Source: JAAYBT01 sp964404395 (GTDB lineage: Bacteria; Bacillota; Clostridia; Acetivibrionales; DTU013). From it: a DNA stretch of 38,144 bases. Below the pieces are notes generated by a model. It had not been told where the DNA came from and did not search any database. It was given only the letters and a program-made list of their open reading frames with translations. The position numbers were made by a program, and so were the translations under genes. Shown piece after piece: positions 26,727 to 32,114 of this stretch. Each line of letters begins with the position of its first letter. The first letter of the stretch is position 1. Location of the stretch: NCBI GenBank assembly GCA_964404395.1, contig CAYOKA010000006.1, positions 1-38,144 of the forward strand, written 5' to 3'.

Positions 26727-27265
26727 TGGCATCCTTCGCTTTCTTGTTGATAGATTATATCCGCTATGTAGCTTTCAACCTGTTCTCTGGTCATCTCCAG
26801 CGGGATAGAGAGTTCGGCGTACAACAAGTCTTCAGCCATGTGCAAAAAGCGTTCGTCTATTTGACCAAGACGTTTTTTTTGTTCGCTTAACTCCTGTTTC
26901 CTTTGATATAATGTTTTAATGATTCGTATCCACTCGCGGCAGTCATAGGTACGAATCGCAGTTTTGTATTGATCTTCGCGTTTCTTGTCGTTGATGTTCC
27001 AGTACGGCTCAATATTTGGAATCTGTCTGATAAGCTCCTGTGCCTCTTCTTCTGTGAGTATTTTGCGCATAACAGTTGTGGAATTGTCAACAGGTGAATA
27101 TATTGTACTCCCTTTCAAGTACACCGGTTCAAGAATATAGTACTTTTCAGTGGTGTCTATATCATAGATATGAGGTACACAAATATCTTTTACAACACAC
27201 ACGCCGCTACTACCATAAATAATAAAATCATCGATCTGAAATTTTGTGTTAATTTGATTCTGCAT
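26723..27265 (-). CDS. CarD family transcriptional regulator
   Basis: This is a 180-residue CarD/CdnL protein. The N-terminal RNA-polymerase-binding domain (FQIDDFIIYGSSGVCVVKDI, YYILEPVYLKGSTIYSPVDN) is that shared with the Mfd transcription-repair factor; the C-terminal part is helical (about 80-180: LTEEEAQELIRQIP, REWIRIIKTLYQRKQ, DERFLHMAEDLLYAELS). CarD binds the beta subunit of RNA polymerase and stabilises promoter opening, affecting rRNA and other genes. AAAGGCAGAG precedes the ATG. It is the first gene of a three-gene operon with overlapping junctions and a good promoter at 27393-27421. Confidence 0.88.
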   Translation of the reverse strand: MQNQINTKFQIDDFIIYGSSGVCVVKDICVPHIYDIDTTEKYYILEPVYLKGSTIYSPVDNSTTVMRKILTEEEAQELIRQIPNIEPYWNINDKKREDQYKTAIRTYDCREWIRIIKTLYQRKQELSEQKKRLGQIDERFLHMAEDLLYAELSIPLEMTREQVESYIADIIYQQESEGCQ

Positions 27266-27392
27266 TGTCTCTGCCTTTCGTAAAAAATAACTGTTTACTC
27301 AGATGAGCTAACAGCCTTAATAATATTGCTACTTAATATAAGTATTCACATTAATCGCCAAATATATGTTTTACGATTAAGCAAAATATTAT

Positions 27393-27421
27393 ATTATAAT
27401 AGTATTTTACCAGATAAACAA
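27393..27421 (-). promoter_or_regulatory. Promoter of the carD operon
   Basis: On the minus strand TTGTTT (27421-27416) and TATAAT (27398-27393) are separated by exactly 17 bases. The start near 27386 gives a leader of about 120 bases before the CarD ATG. Confidence 0.7.
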
Positions 27422-27466
27422 GACCTAATGTAAGTAAAATTAAAAAAAGAGTAAAATTCATTAAAA

Positions 27467-27500
27467 GTGCACAAAAAAGCATCATCAAATTGTGCACAAT
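27467..27500. repeat. GTGCACAA inverted repeat with an ATTGTGCACAAT palindrome
   Basis: GTGCACAA (27467-27474) and TTGTGCAC (27490-27497) are inverted copies 15 bases apart. The right one sits in a perfect 12-bp palindrome, ATTGTGCACAAT (27489-27500). They lie between the divergent carD and oxidoreductase promoters and look like a pair of operator sites for an unknown regulator. Confidence 0.45.
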
Positions 27501-27636
27501 CACTATATTTTGTAAATAATTTTATAAAACCCAGCTGCGGCGAGAAGCTGTTGCCCAAAATGCGACTTGCGACACTGTATCTAATGCACTATCATGATAA
27601 ATATATAAATAATACAAACATTATTTATATATTTCA

Positions 27637-27664
27637 TTGTTTTTTTTCGGATTACATATAAAAT
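27637..27664 (+). promoter_or_regulatory. Candidate promoter of the oxidoreductase genes
   Basis: TTGTTT (27637-27642) and TAAAAT (27659-27664) are 16 bases apart. A perfect six-base hairpin, ATCCGT-TTTT-ACGGAT (27691-27706), follows in the leader and could be an operator or a weak pause. Confidence 0.45.
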
Positions 27665-27733
27665 GTAGATGTTGCCTTAATGGCATAATAATCCGTTTTT
27701 ACGGATAATATTTTGAAGAAAGGCGGAGGAAAT

Positions 27734-28888
27734 ATGCTTCGAGTAGCTATTGTTGGAATAGGGGGGATTTCGCCGCAACATATCAGTGGGTATTTGCAAT
27801 TCCCGGACAGATGCAAGATTGTTGCGCTTGTGGACATTTATCCCGGAAAAGCCCAAGAAAAAAAGGAAAGATTTAATCTTATCGACGCTGAAGTATTTAC
27901 TGACTATAAAAAGATGCTTGACAGAGAGGATATTGATATCGTTGATATATGTACGCCTCCGTATGTACATGCCGAAATAGCGATAAATAGCTTAAATGCG
28001 GGCAAGCATGTGCTGGTGGAGAAGCCGATGGCGGCGTCACTGGAAGAGTGTGACCGGATGCTGGCAGCTGCTGATCGAAACAAGAAGATGGTTGCCGCTG
28101 TCGCCCAAAATCGTTTTAGAACGGGCTATATGAAATTGAAAAAAACCCTGGAGTCAGGCCTGGCCGGGGACATTGTCCATGCACAGGCAGATTCTCTTTG
28201 GTGGCGAGGGTACTCATATTATAACTTGTGGTGGAGAGGTACCTGGGAGAAGGAAGGCGGGGGCTGTACACTCAATCATGCTATACACCATATTGACATG
28301 ATGCTATGGATGATGGGTATGCCCGAACAAGTGCAGGCAGTGATGAGCAACACTTCCCACAATAATGCTGAGGTCGAGGATCTGTCAATTGCGATTTTGA
28401 AATACAAAAATGGCGCTCTTGGGCAGTTGACCAGCTCAGTTGTGCATCACGGGGAAGAGCAACAGATGGTGTTCCAAGGCAAGAATGCCAGAATATCTGC
28501 CCCTTGGAAGGTGTATGCCTCTGTTGAAAAGAGCAATGGCTTCCCGGAGAGAAATGATGAGCTTGAGCAGGAGATTGAAGCATATTATAATGCGCTTCCG
28601 GAGCAAAAATATATTGATCATGTACCGCTAATCGACGATGTATTAGGGGCGGTGGAGAGCGGCGGTAAACCTTTGATAACCGGAGAGGATGGGAGAAGGG
28701 CTGTAGAGTTGATTGCGGCGATATACAAATCCTCTGTTATTGGAAAACCCGTAGACCTGCCGATTTCTAAGGATGACGCTTTTTATACTGTTAGTGGGAT
28801 ACGAGCAAATGTACCACGCTTTTATGAAAAATCCACCAGCGTGGAAAACTTTGCAGATGAGGATATTACAACTGGTAGAGATATATAA
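27734..28888 (+). CDS. Gfo/Idh/MocA family oxidoreductase
   Basis: This is a 384-residue NAD(P)-dependent sugar dehydrogenase. The Rossmann motif VGIGGIS is at 7-13, the E96-K97-P98 motif (VLVEKPMA) near the active site, and the GGGCTLNHAIHHIDMMLW block at 176-192 carries the catalytic His/Asp. AAGGCGGAGG selects the ATG at 27734 over a TTG upstream. It is the first of three related genes in a row and shows the WRGTW signature also present in the third, so these two are recent relatives or act on similar substrates. The substrate is not readable; this superfamily oxidises or reduces inositols, glucosides and other sugars. Confidence 0.92.
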   Translation: MLRVAIVGIGGISPQHISGYLQFPDRCKIVALVDIYPGKAQEKKERFNLIDAEVFTDYKKMLDREDIDIVDICTPPYVHAEIAINSLNAGKHVLVEKPMAASLEECDRMLAAADRNKKMVAAVAQNRFRTGYMKLKKTLESGLAGDIVHAQADSLWWRGYSYYNLWWRGTWEKEGGGCTLNHAIHHIDMMLWMMGMPEQVQAVMSNTSHNNAEVEDLSIAILKYKNGALGQLTSSVVHHGEEQQMVFQGKNARISAPWKVYASVEKSNGFPERNDELEQEIEAYYNALPEQKYIDHVPLIDDVLGAVESGGKPLITGEDGRRAVELIAAIYKSSVIGKPVDLPISKDDAFYTVSGIRANVPRFYEKSTSVENFADEDITTGRDI

Positions 28889-28913
28889 ATTCAGGTGAAA
28901 GGAAGGATGTTCT

Positions 28914-29984
28914 ATGTCAAAGGAGAGCGGACTATTTTATGCACCAAAAGGGAAACCGGATAAGGTATGCAGGGATGGGGAGTTTGTTTTTTCTGCCATG
29001 CACTTGGATCATGGACATATATACGGCATGAGTAACGGTTTGGTTGAGGCCGGTGGACAATTAAAGTGGGTATACGATCCGGATCCACAAAGGGTTAAGG
29101 CTTTTTGTGAGCAATTCCCACAGGCAAGGGTTGCCCGAAGTGAGGATGAGGTTTTTAGTGACAAATCGGTCCATATGGTTGCAGGAGCTGCAGTTACTTC
29201 TGAAAGGTGTGCTCTTGGTTTGCGGGCAATGAAGGCAGGGAAGGACTATTTTACCGATAAGGCTCCACTCACGACACTGGAACAGTTGGAACAGGCGAAG
29301 GCTATGGTAAAGGAAACCGGTAGGAAATACGCCGTGTATTACAGTGAACGACTCCATGTGGAAAGTGCTGTTTTTGCCGGTCAATTGATAAAGGATGGTG
29401 TAATTGGACGAGTAATACAAGTCATCGGCATGGGACCCCATCGCTTGGGGAAGGGCAGGCCGGATTGGTTTTTTGAGAAGGAGAAGTTTGGTGGCATTTT
29501 ATGCGATATAGGAAGCCACCAGATTGAGCAGTTTCTTTACTACACCGGAGCAAAGGATGCCAAGGTGCAGTTGGCGAGAATTGCAAACTATCACAACAAG
29601 GAGTATGAGACCTTTGAAGATTTTGGCGATGCGTCTCTTGTAGCAGACAACGGCGCAACGGGCTATTTCCGAGTAGACTGGTTTACTCCCGATGGACTTG
29701 ATACTTGGGGTGATGGAAGGCTGTTTATCCTCGGCACTGAGGGGACTATTGAGTTAAGAAAATATATTGATGTGGGTAGAGATCCCGACGGAGACCAGCT
29801 TTATCTTGTAACCGGTGATAAAACAAGCCATATTTCAGTAAAGGGTAAAGTAGGCTATCCTTATTTCGGGCAGTTGATACTAGACTGCCTCAACAGGACA
29901 GAAAATGCAATGACTCAGGAGCATGCCTTTAAGGCGGCCGAGCTGTGTGTCAGGGCAGAAATGGAAGCCGTCAGGATTGAGTGA
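28914..29984 (+). CDS. Gfo/Idh/MocA-like oxidoreductase, atypical motifs
   Basis: This is a 356-residue protein of the same superfamily with unusual motifs. The GxGxxG nucleotide loop is replaced by FSAMHLDHGHIYGM (26-39), and EKP by D115-K116-A117-P118. The C-terminal part keeps FGGILCDIGSHQIEQF (192-207), with D198 and H202 at the catalytic positions. AAGGAAGG precedes the ATG. It lies 25 bases after the first dehydrogenase. It may use a cofactor bound differently, or act as a dehydratase-like or noncatalytic partner. That is inference from the missing motifs. Confidence 0.82.
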   Translation: MSKESGLFYAPKGKPDKVCRDGEFVFSAMHLDHGHIYGMSNGLVEAGGQLKWVYDPDPQRVKAFCEQFPQARVARSEDEVFSDKSVHMVAGAAVTSERCALGLRAMKAGKDYFTDKAPLTTLEQLEQAKAMVKETGRKYAVYYSERLHVESAVFAGQLIKDGVIGRVIQVIGMGPHRLGKGRPDWFFEKEKFGGILCDIGSHQIEQFLYYTGAKDAKVQLARIANYHNKEYETFEDFGDASLVADNGATGYFRVDWFTPDGLDTWGDGRLFILGTEGTIELRKYIDVGRDPDGDQLYLVTGDKTSHISVKGKVGYPYFGQLILDCLNRTENAMTQEHAFKAAELCVRAEMEAVRIE

Positions 29985-30094
29985 GGGTCGTCCGAAGCCG
30001 TATTTGAAATAGAAGTGGGCCGGCGGAAGCAGATTGAATGAGGCGAGGATAGGAAACAGCTAAATTTAGAGAAAGGCTGGGAGAGGCTGACGTA

Positions 30095-31090
30095 ATGAGT
30101 AAATTAAATTGTGCGGTTATTGGCTGTGGCAGGATATTTTCTGTCCACGCAGATTCTATTATGAAGTGCGCTGATGCGAATTTATATGCTGTTTGTGACA
30201 GTGATAAGGAAAGGGCAGAGGAAGCTGCAAAGAAGTATCAGTGTAAAGCTTTTGGCGATTATAAGGAATTACTGAATGACAAGCTTATTGATGTAGTACA
30301 TATATGCACGCCGAATAATTTGCATGCATCTATGGTCATTTGCGCAATGCAGCTCGGGAAGCATGTGCTTACCGAAAAGCCAATGGCTGTAACAGTGGCG
30401 GATGCACAAGAAATGATTAAGGTGTCGAAAGATACAGGCAAATTGCTTGGGGTCTGTTTTCAAAATCGATATAACACAACGTCAATCAAAGTCAAGGAAC
30501 TGCTTGCTTCAGGGAAAGCAGGAAGGGTATTGGGCGGCAGGGCATTTATGACCTGGAAAAGAGACAGGGAATATTATGCTTCTGATGCGTGGCGAGGAAC
30601 CTGGGATCAGGAGGGAGGAGGAGCCCTGATTAATCAGGCGATTCATACCCTTGATTTGGTACAATGGTTTATGGGTGATGTGGAAAAAGTGGAGGGCTCC
30701 ATTCACACCAGGCTGCTAAAGGATGATATTGAGGTGGAGGATACCGGTGAGGCGACTATAGTGTTCAAGGATGGCACAGTGGCTCTGTTCTATGCGTCAA
30801 ACAACTACTGTACAGATGCTCCTGTAAGTATTGAGCTTGTTTGTGAAAATGCAGTGATAGTAATGAATGAAGAGCTTTCTATAAAATACAAAAGCGGAGA
30901 GATAGAGACTGTTATTGATATAGACCCGGCAACCGGTGCGAAAAGTTATTGGGGCAATAGCCACAAAGTGCTTATTGAAGAATTTTACCACAGTATCATA
31001 AATGGTGGCACAGCCCAAATAGATGGAGAACAGGGCATTATATCCTTGAAAATGATTCATGGAGTTTATGGAGAAGCAAACCGTGGCTAG
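30095..31090 (+). CDS. Gfo/Idh/MocA family oxidoreductase
   Basis: This is a 331-residue dehydrogenase with Rossmann motif VIGCGRIF (8-15), E94-K95-P96 and GGGALINQAIHTLDLVQW with the catalytic His/Asp. It shares the ASDAWRGTWDQEGGG segment with the first protein (WRGTWEKEGGG), so both belong to the same subgroup. GGGAGAGG lies nine bases before the ATG. The 110-base gap before it is longer than the first gap in the cluster but holds no terminator, so the three genes are probably one transcript. Confidence 0.92.
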   Translation: MSKLNCAVIGCGRIFSVHADSIMKCADANLYAVCDSDKERAEEAAKKYQCKAFGDYKELLNDKLIDVVHICTPNNLHASMVICAMQLGKHVLTEKPMAVTVADAQEMIKVSKDTGKLLGVCFQNRYNTTSIKVKELLASGKAGRVLGGRAFMTWKRDREYYASDAWRGTWDQEGGGALINQAIHTLDLVQWFMGDVEKVEGSIHTRLLKDDIEVEDTGEATIVFKDGTVALFYASNNYCTDAPVSIELVCENAVIVMNEELSIKYKSGEIETVIDIDPATGAKSYWGNSHKVLIEEFYHSIINGGTAQIDGEQGIISLKMIHGVYGEANRG

Positions 31091-31133
31091 ACTACAATAG
31101 ATGAATATAGAGGATTACCGAAAATAATAGCGC

Positions 31134-31162
31134 TTGACTTTTTTGTGTCCCGCCGTTAGAAT
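31134..31162 (+). promoter_or_regulatory. Promoter of the tRNA-Asp/tRNA-Thr unit
   Basis: TTGACT (31134-31139) and TAGAAT (31157-31162) are 17 bases apart. The expected start near 31169 is about 30 bases before tRNA-Asp. Confidence 0.8.
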
Positions 31163-31197
31163 ATATTTTGTTGCACTAAATAGTGCGAGGATTATTT

Positions 31198-31274
31198 GGC
31201 CCGGTAGTTCAGTTGGTTAGAACGCTAGCCTGTCACGCTAGAGGTCAGGGGTTCGAGTCCCCTTCGGGTCGCCA
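31198..31274 (+). tRNA. tRNA-Asp (GUC)
   Basis: The acceptor GGCCCGG pairs with TCGGGTC (31264-31270, two G-U pairs), followed by G and an encoded CCA. The anticodon arm CTAGC-CTGTCAC-GCTAG gives GTC, aspartate. A 22-nt copy of its 3' end recurs at 31626-31647. Confidence 0.95.
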
Positions 31275-31330
31275 GGATTTATTTGCTTTCAGTCAAAGCG
31301 AATAAATAGAAAAAGGTATTAAATTGGTAT

Positions 31331-31406
31331 GCTGGTGTAGCTCAGCAGGCAGAGCAGCTGACTTGTAATCAGCAGGTCGGGGGTTCGATTCCGTCCACCA
31401 GCTCCA
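31331..31406 (+). tRNA. tRNA-Thr (UGU), first copy
   Basis: The acceptor GCTGGTG pairs fully with CACCAGC (31396-31402), followed by T and an encoded CCA. The anticodon arm GCTGA-CTTGTAA-TCAGC gives TGT, threonine. An identical second copy lies at 31656. Confidence 0.95.
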
Positions 31407-31412
31407 TAATAG

Positions 31413-31444
31413 AACGTCTATCCGAAGGATAGGCGTTTTATTAT
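31413..31444 (+). terminator. Terminator after the first tRNA-Thr
   Basis: AACGTCTATCC pairs with GGATAGGCGTT around a GAA loop, through one G-U pair, followed by TTTATTAT. It closes the tRNA-Asp/tRNA-Thr unit, so the second tRNA-Thr may need its own promoter or read-through. Confidence 0.8.
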
Positions 31445-31447
31445 GCG

Positions 31448-31488
31448 AGAAAACCTAGGGGCGGAATCGAACAAGGGGACATACCTGG
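31448..31488. repeat. T-arm-like dispersed repeat, copy 1
   Basis: A 27-base core (31462-31488: CGGAATCGAACAAGG continuing to ACATACCTGG) is identical to 35148-35174, and 14 flanking bases match at ten positions. Read on the minus strand it contains GTTCGATTCCG, the T-arm sequence of the neighbouring tRNA-Thr. Confidence 0.75.
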
Positions 31489-31625
31489 TAAGGGCTATGA
31501 CAGGTGTGTCGCCATACCATTTTTCGGGCACGAGCCAAAAGGAAAATGCATGCATTTTCCGGCGAGTGCGCGAGGATGACCGGGGAGCCAGAAATCCGAG
31601 CGAAGAGCGCAGCGTAGCGGCGCGG
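31489..31625. repeat. GC-rich palindromic intergenic element
   Basis: This stretch is much richer in G and C than its surroundings and holds a perfect 20-base palindrome at 31541-31560 (GGAAAATGCA and its complement), then a GAGCGAAGAGCGCAGCGTAG-type segment. It abuts the tRNA-Asp fragment at 31626. Together with copy 1 of the T-arm repeat it looks like one inserted element. No protein of its own is evident. Confidence 0.5.
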
Positions 31626-31647
31626 TCGAGTCCCCTTCGGGTCGCCA
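31626..31647 (+). pseudogene. 3' fragment of a second tRNA-Asp
   Basis: These 22 bases, TCGAGTCCCCTTCGGG plus TCGCCA, equal the T-loop-to-CCA end of the tRNA-Asp at 31198. The 5' 55 bases are missing and replaced by the palindromic element. It lies eight bases before the second tRNA-Thr, so an ancestral second Asp-Thr pair seems to have been cut here. Confidence 0.75.
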
Positions 31648-31655
31648 TTATGCAA

Positions 31656-31731
31656 GCTGGTGTAGCTCAGCAGGCAGAGCAGCTGACTTGTAATCAGCAG
31701 GTCGGGGGTTCGATTCCGTCCACCAGCTCCA
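31656..31731 (+). tRNA. tRNA-Thr (UGU), second copy
   Basis: All 76 bases are identical to the tRNA-Thr at 31331, including the encoded CCA, so it should be functional if transcribed. No clear promoter is visible directly upstream. Confidence 0.93.
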
Positions 31732-31818
31732 TGGCACCCGCTGTTATTGCGGATGCCGCAAAAGATAACTCCCAGTAGACATTAGCCAAAATTGTTTTCC
31801 CATAAATCGACACTTTTC
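31732..31818. other. Short spacer after the second tRNA-Thr
   Basis: This stretch of 87 bases has no reading frame with a ribosome site and no clear terminator. A GCATCCGCAATAACAGC-like imperfect repeat near 31740-31755 forms a weak hairpin without a T run. Confidence 0.3.
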
Positions 31819-31847
31819 CTTACATTTGATAAAAAATGTGATAAAAT
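31819..31847 (+). promoter_or_regulatory. Promoter of the SLH-protein gene
   Basis: CTTACA (31819-31824) and TAAAAT (31842-31847) are 17 bases apart. The expected start near 31854 leaves a leader of about 260 bases before the ATG. Confidence 0.55.
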
Positions 31848-31853
31848 ATTGTT

Positions 31854-32098
31854 ACATCGTGTAGTTCTGAAGAACGTAAGTCCAGTTGCCCTGCATTACT
31901 GCCAAAGGTGATAGGTATTACTGAATTATCAATAAGGTAACTGCGGCAGCTCGGTCCACCGGACGGGACCCTCATCTGCCGGAAAAATTTCTTTCTGTGT
32001 GTAGCAAAGGGAATATTTATCGACATCGCATTTAAGAGATGGATCGGCGTGGGACTGTTCGGCAACAATCATTGAACTACCGGTGCGGTATTAAAAAT
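31854..32098 (+). ncRNA. Long structured 5' leader of the SLH-protein gene, unassigned class
   Basis: The leader contains several complementary segments: GTTC-TGAA-GAAC (31864-31875); CAGTTGCC (31883-31890) with GGTAACTG (31936-31943), enclosing TGATA/TATCA; CGGCAG (31944-31949) with CTGCCG (31976-31981), enclosing GTCC-ACC-GGAC. GGTCC can instead pair with GGACC at 31966-31970, so two folds compete. No terminator T run is present, so control would act on translation or stability. It does not match the c-di-GMP, TPP, SAM, cobalamin or glycine riboswitch cores as I know them. Confidence 0.4.
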
Positions 32099-32114
32099 GT
32101 AGGAGGTTAAGAGA

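Noticed and set aside
27467..27661. 64-codon frame upstream of the first oxidoreductase
   Set aside because: It has no ribosome site, begins inside the GTGCAC repeat and runs through the likely promoter.
29975..30045. Short direct repeat ATTGAGTGAGG and ATTGAATGAGG around the end of the middle oxidoreductase gene
   Set aside because: An eleven-base imperfect repeat is too short to show duplication or mobility.
31484..31648. CRISPR array suspected from repeated GC-rich units
   Set aside because: There is no regular repeat-spacer pattern; only one palindrome and a few similar short words.
31443..31778. 111-codon frame across the second tRNA-Thr
   Set aside because: Its C-terminal part (AGVAQQAEQLTCNQQVGG) is the translation of a tRNA-Thr gene, a well-known false protein in databases.
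31854..32098. c-di-GMP riboswitch in the SLH leader
   Set aside because: This was expected from gene type, but the conserved GEMM segments are not present, so no known class is assigned.
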